From positions 1-62,858 of the forward strand of contig NZ_MWLL01000197.1 in assembly GCF_002198675.1 (NCBI RefSeq): a DNA stretch of 62,858 nucleotides. Reading direction: 5' to 3'. The notes below the pieces were generated by a model, which saw only the letters and a list, made by a program, of their open reading frames with translations, was not told where the DNA came from and made no database searches. This document shows, one piece after another, positions 51,894 through 61,500 of the stretch (within the stretch, counting starts at the first letter, position 1; each line of letters opens with the position of its first letter). A program made the translations under genes and the position numbers. The stretch comes from Kineosporia sp. R_H_3. Lineage in GTDB: Bacteria; Actinomycetota; Actinomycetes; Actinomycetales; Kineosporiaceae.

Positions 51894-52081
51894 CTGCCCC
51901 CGTTCGGATGTGTTGCGCCGGCGAGGCATTGGCGTGCAGCGTGACGCGGCTGAGCGCCGCGTGTGGCTGACCGTCTTGGCGCCCCTCCCGGGCGGGATAT
52001 TCGTCTGTGGGTACGAGGGACGCAGGACCCAACAAGAGCAGCGATGCCGGCACCGCCAAACTCTTGAGCAAATGGAGCCAG

Positions 52082-54190
52082 GTGACCGAAAAGCAACAAG
52101 CGACTGCGCCGGTGGGTAACACTGTGGCGATGCTCGACGAGTCTGCGACTTCTCCGATATCGCTTGAGCTTGCTCGGGCGACCGACGCCGAGGGTATCCA
52201 GGCGGCAATTGAACTCGGCAACACATGCAAGTTGACGATCGGCCAGCTGCCCTTTGCCGTGTACCGCGAGTGCGCAGCTGGCGGGACGCTGCTCCTCGCT
52301 CGAAAATCCGAGTCCTTGATCGGCTACGCCCTCTATCAGTTGGCCAAGGGTCGTGTTCGCTTGGTTCACCTGTGCGTCGCTCCGTCCGCACGGGGCAAGG
52401 GCGTCGCACGCTTGATGGTCGAGGAGATCAGCAGCCGCCATGCGGAACTCCTTGGGATCTCCGCCAGATGCCGCCGCGATTACGACATCGGCGCGGTATG
52501 GATCGGCTTGGGCTTCACGGCCCGAGGCGAACGACCCGGGCGAGGTCGTGACGCCAGTCCAATCGTCGATTGGTGGAGGGACCACAATCATCCGAACCTG
52601 TTTACTGCGCCGGACTCGGTACTGGTTCGTGCAGCGATAGACCTCAACGTCCTGCGGGACCTCGTTGACCCCAGCAGGCCCGGCTCGCTGGAATCACGGG
52701 CACTCCTCGGCGACGAGTACGTGGGGCGATTGGAACTCGTCCGTACCGCGGGCCTGGACGCCGAACTGGACGCCACTCAAGGAGCCCTGCGGCGAGCATG
52801 CCTTGAGGCCGCGACGACACTCACGCACGTGCCAACACAGAGCGATCGGACGTTGACAATCCGCGACGACCTGCTTGCGGCGGCGCGGAGGCGGACGCTT
52901 GGGTACCCGGAGTCGCCCCAGGACCGGCACGACCTGCGACACGTCGTGGAGGCGGCGGCCGCCAGCCTGAATGTATTGATCACTCGGGACCAAGACCTGC
53001 GCCGGACGCTTGGCGAGGCTGCAAGCCTGCACGGGCTGCAGATCTTGTCACCGGTCGAAGCTATGGTCCGCCTTGACGAACTAGCCAACGCAGAGGCATA
53101 CAGGCCGGTAGACCTCCAGGGCACCAGTTGGGAGGTGCGCCGCCTCAGGGTAGAAGACCGGGCCCGGCTCGACGCACTCATGAACACCAACGAGGGCGAA
53201 CGCCGACAGGAGTGGAGGGGGTTGGTGAACTCACTTGTGCTGGAGTCCGTGGAGCACGTCGGAATCTTCGGTTCCGACGGTGGCGTTGCGGCAGCGTATG
53301 CGGTCGAGGTGGACGATCGACAGCTTTTCGTTCGCTTCCTGCGGGTCGCCTCTCGCCCGGAAGGCGAGACGCTCGCGCGTCAGTTGCTCTTTCAGCTTCG
53401 TCAGCGCGCACATGGCGCAGGTGCGCGTGTGATCATGATCGCCGATCCTCACCTTCCGCGCATGGTCAGAATTGCCGCGCTGAATGACGGCTTCGTCGAG
53501 TCGGCGGGACACCTGTGCGCTCTGACACTTCCCGTCGTCGACAGCGCCGACGTCGTCGAGCGAGAGGCAATCGAGGCGGCTCGCACCGCGGGCATCCCCG
53601 AGCCTCCTCTCCTCCGCCCCGGCCTGACCGCGACCGCAGCTGCCGAGCTCGAGCGAGTGTGGTGGCCCGTCAAGATCATCGACGCTGAGCTTCCCTGCTA
53701 CCTTGTGCCCATCCAGCAGCGGTTCTCGAGTGACCTCCTTGGGGTGCCGAGAGGCCTGCTACCCCGGAATGATGATCTCGGCCTGCAGCGCGAGCACGTC
53801 TATTACCGCCGAACGGGTGGCACTCCCATCCGGCATCCTGCGCGGATCCTCTGGTACATGAGCCAGGGCACCAACCACGCCCCAGAGCCGTCAGCCGTGA
53901 TCGGCTGCTCCCAACTGGACGTCGCCACGGACGGCCAAGCCGAGGATCTTCACAGTCGCTACCGTCACCTCGGCGTATGGACGCTCAGCCAGGTCAAGGA
54001 CGCCGAGCACAATGGCGCCGTGCAGGCGCTTCGCTTCTCTAATACCAAGATCTTCTCGTCGGGCCTGACGCACCACACACTGGCGACGGCGTTCGCGAGG
54101 CATGGCCGAACCTGGCAGCCCCCGCCGGGCCCGCTTCGGCTGGAACCGCGACTCTTCGCGGACCTATACAACCTTGGAGAGTCGGGGTGA
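52082..54190 (+). CDS. GNAT-PIN-GNAT-type fusion protein
   Basis: 702 residues. The first 165 form a GNAT acetyltransferase with the acetyl-CoA loop HLCVAPSARGKGVARLMV (about 96-113). A PIN-like RNase region follows (about 182-345): AIDLNVLRDLVD (Asp187) and LITRDQDLRRTLG, ending in a position-specific Asp. A second GNAT-like region (about 370-510) and an unknown C-terminal domain (about 530-702) complete it. The GTG at 52082 has GGAG 6 bases upstream. It overlaps the ASCH gene by 4 bases. Toxin-like or RNA-targeting activity is inferred; in this combination I know no experimental example. Confidence 0.65.
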   Translation: MTEKQQATAPVGNTVAMLDESATSPISLELARATDAEGIQAAIELGNTCKLTIGQLPFAVYRECAAGGTLLLARKSESLIGYALYQLAKGRVRLVHLCVAPSARGKGVARLMVEEISSRHAELLGISARCRRDYDIGAVWIGLGFTARGERPGRGRDASPIVDWWRDHNHPNLFTAPDSVLVRAAIDLNVLRDLVDPSRPGSLESRALLGDEYVGRLELVRTAGLDAELDATQGALRRACLEAATTLTHVPTQSDRTLTIRDDLLAAARRRTLGYPESPQDRHDLRHVVEAAAASLNVLITRDQDLRRTLGEAASLHGLQILSPVEAMVRLDELANAEAYRPVDLQGTSWEVRRLRVEDRARLDALMNTNEGERRQEWRGLVNSLVLESVEHVGIFGSDGGVAAAYAVEVDDRQLFVRFLRVASRPEGETLARQLLFQLRQRAHGAGARVIMIADPHLPRMVRIAALNDGFVESAGHLCALTLPVVDSADVVEREAIEAARTAGIPEPPLLRPGLTATAAAELERVWWPVKIIDAELPCYLVPIQQRFSSDLLGVPRGLLPRNDDLGLQREHVYYRRTGGTPIRHPARILWYMSQGTNHAPEPSAVIGCSQLDVATDGQAEDLHSRYRHLGVWTLSQVKDAEHNGAVQALRFSNTKIFSSGLTHHTLATAFARHGRTWQPPPGPLRLEPRLFADLYNLGESG

Positions 54191-54624
54191 GTTCCGTGCG
54201 AACACTGCTGTTGTCTCTCCGTCCACGATTCGCGTCGTCGATCTTGGACGGGACGAAGTCCGTGGAGGTACGCCGGCGGACGGTCAACGCATCTCCGGGA
54301 ACGACAGTGATCCTCTATGCAAGTTCACCAGTTAGGGCCGTTGTCGGCACAGCTCGCCTGGCCGACGTCCAAGTACTGCCTCCGCGAGAGGCTTGGCGCC
54401 GGCACTCCCGTCGGATGGGCATCACGCACATTGAACTGCGGGACTATCTGGATGGAGTTGACCTCGCCCATCTGCTATTGCTCGAGCGAGTCAACAGACT
54501 GGATCGTCCGCTGTACTTGGGCGACCTCCAAGATCAGGCACCGTTTCGTCCACCCCAGAGTTTCCGGTACATCCACGCAAGCGATCCCACACCGCTCCTG
54601 GAACTCGTGGCTGCACAGCGGTAG
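54187..54624 (+). CDS. ASCH/PUA-like domain protein
   Basis: 145 residues. The beginning LLLSLRPRFASSILDGTKSVEVRRRT is the typical entry of ASCH domains (about 5-30, read in parts), followed by VILYASSPVRAVVGTARL and an end with DRPLYLGDLQDQ. ASCH domains bind RNA or modified nucleosides. It overlaps the GNAT-PIN gene by 4 bases, so the pair is a functional unit. A role as RNA-binding partner of the PIN domain is inferred. The GTG start at 54187 is set by the overlap. Confidence 0.78.
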   Translation: MSSVRTLLLSLRPRFASSILDGTKSVEVRRRTVNASPGTTVILYASSPVRAVVGTARLADVQVLPPREAWRRHSRRMGITHIELRDYLDGVDLAHLLLLERVNRLDRPLYLGDLQDQAPFRPPQSFRYIHASDPTPLLELVAAQR

Positions 54625-55119
54625 GACTGCCACTCGAACTGTGGGTCGACGGTTCAGTTCGGTCCGCCGCCGGCTGACGGCGGCCGCTCGCTGGCCCGGT
54701 CCTGGGTCCGCACGGCGGGGCCTGCCGCCCGGTTTGGAGCCGCTGCACCGGGTGTTGGCGGACGGCCGGGTCCATGGGTGGGTCGACATCCCTGAGGCCC
54801 TAACCCGGGCGGGGCTGCCTGCGGTGATGGACCTGGACTGGCTGCACCTGCTCACCGGGTGGTTCACCCGGCCGGGCTGGCAGCCGGCCGCGGACGGCGG
54901 CCCGGCCCGGCTGGTCGGGCCTCCTGTGCGGTCCGAGCCGGGCCGCACTGAACCCTGGATCTCCCGGAGGACCCCGCCGTCCTCGTTGCGGTCTAGCCAG
55001 AGCTCACCGCACACCGGCCGTTGGTGGTCAGCGAACGTGCCCCCCCTGCGAGCCGCACGTACTGCCCGGTGAAACGCACGGGGCCGGCGTTGTCGGAGTC
55101 CCGTGCCACGCTGGAGCAC
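54625..55119. other. Gap with a possible gene remnant
   Basis: 495 bases between the ASCH and PIN genes. On the plus strand, about 54690-54950 reads as a protein-like frame (LEPLHRVLADGRVHGWVDIPEAL) with strong GC third-position bias but no proper start, and it degenerates afterwards. It may be a leftover of a longer gene; I see no match to a known family. Confidence 0.35.
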
Positions 55120-56217
55120 ATGAACCATGAGGACCGGGCTCAAGCGGTTGCGCGCATCGATGAGCCGAGGGTTCCTCCCCTGCCGCGCCGACCGCCGGTG
55201 ATCTCGCTGAGACAGCGCCCTGGTTTGTCGACCACGCCCGGCCAGGAGCAGCTGGTGGCGGTGCTTGACACGAACGCCCTGGCGAACGCCGCGTGCTTCG
55301 AGGCGAGCTCGGGCCACGAGTCGCTCGTGACGCGGCTGGTGCAGACGGGGCGCGTGCCGTGTTTCATCGCAGACCACGTGCCCGCCGAGATCGCTGAGCA
55401 CCTCCCCCGGATCGCTCGCACGCAGGGCACTGACCCCGTAGCTGCCTTTGAGGTGTGGGAGCACAAGATCTCCCCGCTCCTACGCGTGGTCGAGCTGCCG
55501 ATCGGGGAGTATCTGCGACCCGAGATCGCCACCATCCGCGATCCTCGGCGAGGTGACCTGGACGACTGGCCGACCCTCGCCCTGGCCGCGTTCCTAGCGC
55601 CTGCGCAGGTGGTCGCACGCGACGCCGTGTTTCACCGGCTCGGCTACGCGAACGATGACGAGGACTGGACCGTGACAGCGGGCGTGCTGCGCCGGGCGGC
55701 CCAGCTGGAGGGTGAGCAGATCGAGCGGGTCTTCATGAGCATCATGACCGGCCGCATCTTGTGGGCCGGCGGTGCGGGTCTCGTGCGGCTTGGCCAGCGG
55801 TTGCCCTGGGCTCTCCCGTTCGTTGGTGCCGGGGCCTTGCTCTTGGCATGGCGGACTTGGGAGCTACGAGCTGGTGTTCGCGCGTTCATCGGCGATGCCC
55901 GCGAGGCACTCGCCCCGCACTGGCGGCGGATCATGGAAGACCTGGCTGAGCAGGCTGAGCTACGAGCATCGCTTGCCGGCGTCGAAGATCCGCCGTGGCG
56001 GACGGAGAGTCTCGTGGAGCGCTGCGCGCGGTACCTCGCCCGGAGCGGGGACCCCATGACCACCGGCGAGCTGCGCGACGCGCTGGCTCCAGGCTCTCTT
56101 GAGCGAATCTCGGCGGCTGGCATTGAGCGGGCCATCGCTGGCCATCCGTCGTTCCAACGCCTGCCCGGCCGGCGGTACCAAATCGGGCGCGGCGTCGACT
56201 GCGACGTCATGGAGTGA
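55120..56217 (+). CDS. Membrane-anchored PIN-domain nuclease-like protein
   Basis: 365 residues. A PIN domain (about 45-190) has AVLDTNALANA (Asp50), acidic residues in DHVPAEIAEHL and GDLDDWPTLALAAFL, and a final VARD. One or two membrane helices follow (about 215-245, WALPFVGAGALLLAWRTWEL), then a charged helical region and a C-terminal winged-helix-like part ending in a short tail. PIN domains are usually RNases. Membrane anchoring is unusual. The ATG at 55120 is the first start before the domain. Its end overlaps a possible GTG of the kinase gene, so it is the first gene of the four-gene operon. Confidence 0.72.
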   Translation: MNHEDRAQAVARIDEPRVPPLPRRPPVISLRQRPGLSTTPGQEQLVAVLDTNALANAACFEASSGHESLVTRLVQTGRVPCFIADHVPAEIAEHLPRIARTQGTDPVAAFEVWEHKISPLLRVVELPIGEYLRPEIATIRDPRRGDLDDWPTLALAAFLAPAQVVARDAVFHRLGYANDDEDWTVTAGVLRRAAQLEGEQIERVFMSIMTGRILWAGGAGLVRLGQRLPWALPFVGAGALLLAWRTWELRAGVRAFIGDAREALAPHWRRIMEDLAEQAELRASLAGVEDPPWRTESLVERCARYLARSGDPMTTGELRDALAPGSLERISAAGIERAIAGHPSFQRLPGRRYQIGRGVDCDVME

Positions 56218-56264
56218 GCCGGGCGGGATGGCCGCGTCGCCGCGAGCCTGAGGGAAGGATCTTG

Positions 56265-57749
56265 ATGCAAAGAACGACGCTACAACTGGGCAGGCTCTGG
56301 AAGATCGGCGAGCGCCTTGGAGGCGGTGGCTTCGGCGACGTATTCGCGGCCACCTGCGAAGGTGCGGAGGCAGCGCTCAAGCTGGTACGAAAGCTCCCCG
56401 GGGCACAACGCGAGCTGCTGTTCGTAGACCTGGGGGCGACGCGCAACGTCGTCCCGGTGATCGACCAGGGCGAGACCGACGATGCCTGGGTCATCGTGAT
56501 GCCAAGGGCCGAGAAGTCACTGCGGGATGTGCTCGACCAGACGGGCGCAGCTCTCAGCACCGGACTGGCGGTCGCGGTGCTCACAGACATCGCTCAGGCG
56601 CTCGGTGACTTGTCGGGCCGCGCGGTGCATCGGGACCTCAAGCCAGAGAACGTGCTGCTGCTCGGCGGCCACTGGTGCCTGGCCGACTTCGGCATCTCAC
56701 GGTTCGCCCAGGCGACCACAGCGCCCGACACCCGCAAGTTCGCCAAGACGCCGGCCTACGCCGCCCCTGAGCAGTGGCGTGACGAGCGAGCGACAAGCGC
56801 CACTGACGTGTACGCGTTCGGTGTGATCGCCTACGAACTGCTGGCGGGGTGCCGACCGTTTGCTGGCCCCGATGTCCACGACCTGCGCGAGCAACACTTG
56901 CACGAGGCTCCGACTCCACTCCGGAACGTCCCGGTCACCTTGGCCGCCCTCGTTGAGGAGTGCCTATACAAGCAAGCCGAAGCGCGGCCGAGTGCCACCG
57001 ACTTGGCGCGACGGCTGACGGGAGTTCTCGTGCCTGCGGCGGCCCCCGGGCTAGCCAAGCTACAGGCCGCACACCACAAGCAGGTAGGCGACCGGGCCGA
57101 CGCAGATCGCCGGGCCTCGCAGGAGGTGTCGTCGACGGAGCGCCGGGCCCGTCTGTACGACGCCGCTCGTCAGAACTTCACCGGGATCTCCGGCACCGTC
57201 CGCGACGCGCTCGAGGAGGCAGCACCATCCGCGGCCTCGACTCCTGCCGTGGGCTCGAGGAACGGGCAATGGACCCTTCGCCTTGGGACCGCATCGCTTG
57301 AGGTGACGGCCCCGTCGGCGACCTCCGCCGAGCTGTGGGGACTGCCCGGCCATCCATCCTTCGATGTCGTCGCATATGTCTCCATCCGCCTGGCCATCCC
57401 GGCGAACCGCTACGGCTACGAGGGGCGCAGCCACGCGCTGTGGTATTGCGATGCCATCGAGGAGGGGCGCTTCGGCTGGTACGAGCTGGCGTTCATGCAC
57501 CATCCACTGATGGCTCGCTCGTCGTCCGTCGCGCCGTTCGCGCTCAGACCGGGGCCGGAGTCGGCAGGCGCACTCTCGCCCGGCATGGATGTGATGCAGC
57601 TGGCGTGGCCGTTCACCCGGTTGACCGGCGAGGACCTGTCTGACTTCATCAGCCGTTGGGCAGGCTGGCTGAGCGACGCGTCGGCCGGCGGCTGGAGCCA
57701 GCCCGGCACGATGCCGGAAGTGCCTGTCCCCCAGGTGTGGCGACGATGA
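56265..57749 (+). CDS. Serine/threonine protein kinase
   Basis: 494 residues. The kinase domain (about 10-270) is complete: Gly loop GGGGFGDVF (19-27), Lys39 in AALKLVRK, HRDLKPEN (122-129), DFG (141-143), APEQW (168-172). There is no transmembrane helix. The C-terminal half (about 290-494) contains a coiled segment and an unknown beta-rich domain (WTLRLGTASLEVTAPSA, FGWYELAFM). The ATG at 56265 is preferred because AGGGAAGG lies 6 bases upstream; a GTG at 56214 overlaps the PIN stop. As part of the operon it may signal infection by phosphorylating a partner; inferred. Confidence 0.87.
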   Translation: MQRTTLQLGRLWKIGERLGGGGFGDVFAATCEGAEAALKLVRKLPGAQRELLFVDLGATRNVVPVIDQGETDDAWVIVMPRAEKSLRDVLDQTGAALSTGLAVAVLTDIAQALGDLSGRAVHRDLKPENVLLLGGHWCLADFGISRFAQATTAPDTRKFAKTPAYAAPEQWRDERATSATDVYAFGVIAYELLAGCRPFAGPDVHDLREQHLHEAPTPLRNVPVTLAALVEECLYKQAEARPSATDLARRLTGVLVPAAAPGLAKLQAAHHKQVGDRADADRRASQEVSSTERRARLYDAARQNFTGISGTVRDALEEAAPSAASTPAVGSRNGQWTLRLGTASLEVTAPSATSAELWGLPGHPSFDVVAYVSIRLAIPANRYGYEGRSHALWYCDAIEEGRFGWYELAFMHHPLMARSSSVAPFALRPGPESAGALSPGMDVMQLAWPFTRLTGEDLSDFISRWAGWLSDASAGGWSQPGTMPEVPVPQVWRR

Positions 57750-57762
57750 GGAGCCGCAAACA

Positions 57763-58497
57763 GTGACCGAACTGCCGCAGCATCAGGTTTCGCCCGAGGC
57801 CACCGGCGGAGCCGGGACTATCGAGGAGTACACGCTCGGAGCAGTGGCCCTGACGCGGCTTCTCACCGGTGACCTGCTTCCCGGTCTTGCTGGCTCGCCG
57901 ACGTCCATCGGGATGCAGCGGCGCGTGGCCGGCAACACCCTTGATGACCTCGTCGTCCGGTCGCGCTCAAGTTCGGGCGAGGTCGGGATCGACTTCCAGA
58001 TCAAGCGCACCGCGTCTCCGACCAAGTCCAACACTGCGTTCTGCGATGCGCTGGCCCAGTGCCTTGAGACCATGGACAAGCAGGCCAAGGCGCTGGCCAA
58101 CGGCAGTCTGCAACTGGGTCTGGGGGCTTCGGCGCCGACCGGCCCGCTCAGCGAACTCAAGCGACTGACGAAGCTGGCTCGCTCCCACCCCACGCCGGAG
58201 ACCTTCCTGGGCGTCCTGCTGCCTGGTGCCACCGACGCGGATGTACGCAGCCGGTTTACGTCCGTTCGGGAGGCCGTCGCCCAGGTTTGTGCTGACCGCG
58301 GCGTGACCATTGAGGACGATGCGCTTGTTGAGCTGACGTACCGGTTCCTGAAGTACCTGCGCGTCTGGATCTTTGAGGCCGAGGGCGACGGACGAGACGT
58401 TCTGGAGGCCACGAGCCGCCTTGCGGCCCTCCTGCCTGCCGGAGGGCCTACGGCCCAGCAGGCGTTCGCCACGCTGCGCACGCTGGCCGAGGAGTGA
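57763..58497 (+). CDS. Small nuclease-like protein with DxQxK motif (DUF4297/Cap4-like)
   Basis: 244 residues. Residues 60-85 (LDDLVVRSRSS, then GEVGIDFQIKRT) show Asp61/62, Asp77, Gln79 and Lys81, the D...(D)xQxK pattern of PD-(D/E)xK variants such as the Cap4/DUF4297 nucleases. Behind it is a helical domain (about 85-244) with SHPTPETFLGVLLPG. The spacing to the next gene is only 15 bases and to the kinase gene 13 bases. I infer that it is the cutting effector of the STAND protein. GTG start at 57763. The family is assigned by motif only. Confidence 0.62.
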   Translation: MTELPQHQVSPEATGGAGTIEEYTLGAVALTRLLTGDLLPGLAGSPTSIGMQRRVAGNTLDDLVVRSRSSSGEVGIDFQIKRTASPTKSNTAFCDALAQCLETMDKQAKALANGSLQLGLGASAPTGPLSELKRLTKLARSHPTPETFLGVLLPGATDADVRSRFTSVREAVAQVCADRGVTIEDDALVELTYRFLKYLRVWIFEAEGDGRDVLEATSRLAALLPAGGPTAQQAFATLRTLAEE

Positions 58498-58512
58498 GGT
58501 CCGAACGCAGGT

Positions 58513-61500
58513 GTGATCGACGCCCCCATGCTGCGCGCGACCCTGCTTGCCCGCGGCATACCCCTGACGACGGATCCACGGCACCGGATAGAGCTGGACC
58601 GCGTCCTCGACGCCTCCCGCCAGGAGCTCGCTCGCACCGTTGACCAAATGGGCGGGACGCTCCGGCTGGAACGAGCGGCGGCGGCTCACGCGCTCGGCGA
58701 GGCCATCCAGGCGGGCGGCATCGTGCTGGCGTCTGGCGCGGCCGGTGTCGGAAAGTCGGTCTTGGCGCGGCGGGCGGTGCAGGGCCTCGGCGACGGCGCC
58801 ACGGTCGTCGCCATCAGCCTCACTACCCGTAGCGGCGACACGCTGGCGACCGTCCAGCAGGAGCTGGGTGTCTCGCACCTCAGGACCGTGCTAGCCGCCG
58901 CGCCGACGACCGGCCCGTGTGTTCTCCTCATCGACGGGGCCGAGCACACGCTTACCGATGCGGGACGGCTCCTGGAATCCTTGCTGGAGGCCGCACCCTC
59001 CGACGGTGCCAACTCACCGCCTTGGACAGTCGTCATCACCAGCCGGGCGGACGCAGCCGGGCCGCTCACCCAGCGGCTCGGGGACCGGCTGAAGACTCAC
59101 GTGCAACTGGAGGAGCTGTCTGATCCTGAGGTGGAAGAGGTCAGCGCTGCCTTCCCGGCTCTGGCACCACTCCTTCGCCACCCCCGGAGCAAGCGGCTGC
59201 TGCGCCGGCCCTACCTCGTCGACCTCATGGTCCGTTCCCAGGCTGCTCCTGGGGCGGATGAGGCTCTCGGCGAGGAGGACATCATCACGGTGGTTCATGA
59301 GAAGGTCGTGCGGCGCAGCGACGGCGCTCTGCCTGGGCAAGGTTCGGCACACGACCGTGACGTGGCCTGGAGCACGCTGGCCGAGGCGGTCATCGCTGGC
59401 ACCGGCAGCAGCCGCCTCGTCGGGGTGGAGGGGTCGGCCGTCGGGGGCCTCGTGAGCGACGACATCCTGCGGCGCAAGAGTTCGACGTACCGCTTCGCCC
59501 ACGATGTGCTGGCGGACTATGCGACCGCCATGCGGCTGGCTGACGACGACGGCCCGGCGCTCTTGGCGGCTGCTGCCGCCCCGCGCTCACTGATCCGGGC
59601 GGTGCGGCTGGCCTTACAGCGCCAGCTCGCCGAAGCAGCAGGAGACGAAGGCGAGGTTCGCCGGGTGTGGGCGGAGGCGCTCGGTCTTTGCCGCGACCTA
59701 TCGGCCAGGGACGGCAGCCGCTGGGATGAGGTGCCGTTTGAAGCGCTCGTCTCGATCGGTAGCCCCGATGACGTACTGACGGTCTTGACGCCCGACCTCT
59801 TGGCCGACGATGGCGCGGGCCTCGGCAAGCTCATCGACGTGACCGGCCGGTACGCCACGACGTCCCGGCTTGAGCCGGGCGGCGCCAGGCTTGAGATTGA
59901 CGACGTGCTGGCGGCGCCGGTGGTGAAGCTCCTGGGCACGCTGTCTGACCAGATCCCGGAGCGGCTCACCGTCGTTGCCACACAGCTCATTCATCGCTGG
60001 CTTGTGAGTGTGGAGATCAACGGGCGCCAGGTTGTCACCTTCATCCCCGATCCCGCCGTTTTGAGTGCTGCCGTCGCCACCTGGGCAGCGGACGACTCAT
60101 ATGGCGACCGGTATGAGGCCGCCCTGGCAGTGGTGGGGCTGCTCGGTGGATACCTCACGACCGAGGGCCGCACGCTGCTGGACCAGGCTCGCGGACACGA
60201 CCTCGACGTGGTCGCCGAGGACCCTGAGGTAGCGGCGGCGCTGGCTCGGGACAATCCCGCGCTCTTGCTTGAGGTCGCCGGGAGCTTCTATCTGGATCTT
60301 CCGCTGACGCTCGACCCGGCGTTCCCGCCGCGCCGGCCCGCGCGGCCCAGCGGCATCCCCGGAAGCATCCGCCACGGGCTGTCTGGTTATGAAGCTGAGG
60401 ACGGCGTACGGGAGCACTCCCACCACACGTCGAGCCGACTGGGGTTTGGGCTGGCGGGGCCCGACCGGGGGCCGTTCGCGGTGCTCCTAGCGGCCTCACG
60501 CGAGCACGGCCTCAGGCTGGTGGGTGCCGTCGTGGATGCGGCCTCCGCCGCGCGGATCCAGGTCGAGCAGTCGTTCGGTGACCCGCCGGACGAGGTCGAG
60601 CTTCCGCTCCAACTGCCGCACTGGAACGAGGCCGTGACCTATACCGGACCCGGAACCTCCTGGGGCTGGTACCGCATGTCTGGCAACGGAGCGTACGCCG
60701 CGATGTCGGCGCTCATGGCGCTGCGCGTCTGGGCGAAGGAGCAACTTTCGACCAGGACCCTGGCCGACGTCCTCGACGAGGTGCTGGGGGCCGGGACGAG
60801 CGTGGCCTTTCCGGCGGTGGCGTACTCGTTGCTGGTGCCTGATCTGCCAGCCGCCGGGAGCATCCTGGATTCGTTCCTTGAGCACCCCAGTGTGTGGAAC
60901 CTGGAGGCGGGGCGCATCGTCGGCGAGGGCGGCATGTTTCGAGCGACCGAGGACCTCGAGGCCCTGCGTATCCGCCCAGAACAGATCGTGATGTGGCTTG
61001 TGCTCACGGGCGACGACGAGCGCAAGGCAGCGCTCAAGGCCGCTGGCGACCGGCTGCTCGAAAGGTCCCGCGAGGCGCTGGGCGATCCGGACCCCGACGA
61101 CGATCTGCCGGTCGCGCGCCGCCGGGCCCTCATGTTCGACGCTGCGTCGTACCGCCAGACCCCGTCGACCGAGCAGCCGGGCATGGTTGAGATCTCGGTC
61201 GACGTGCCGGAGGACGTCCAGGAGCAGCTCGATCGCGGTGGCGGGCGGGCGGCCACACTGAGCCTCTCCGCGAGCAACGCGATGTTCAGGGCCCTAAAGC
61301 TTCGCGACGGGGAGTCCACCGAGCCACCGGCGGCGCAGCTCTACGCCCAGGTTCAGGAGCTGCTGACGGCGATTGCGGAGACGCCGGGAGCGGAAGTCCT
61401 CTACACCGAGGAGGACGCCAGGGCGATTGCTGCAGCTGCGGTGGTGGTGCGGGCTGCGGCTGGCGATGACGCTGCGCTGGCACTGCTGCCCGAAGCCACC

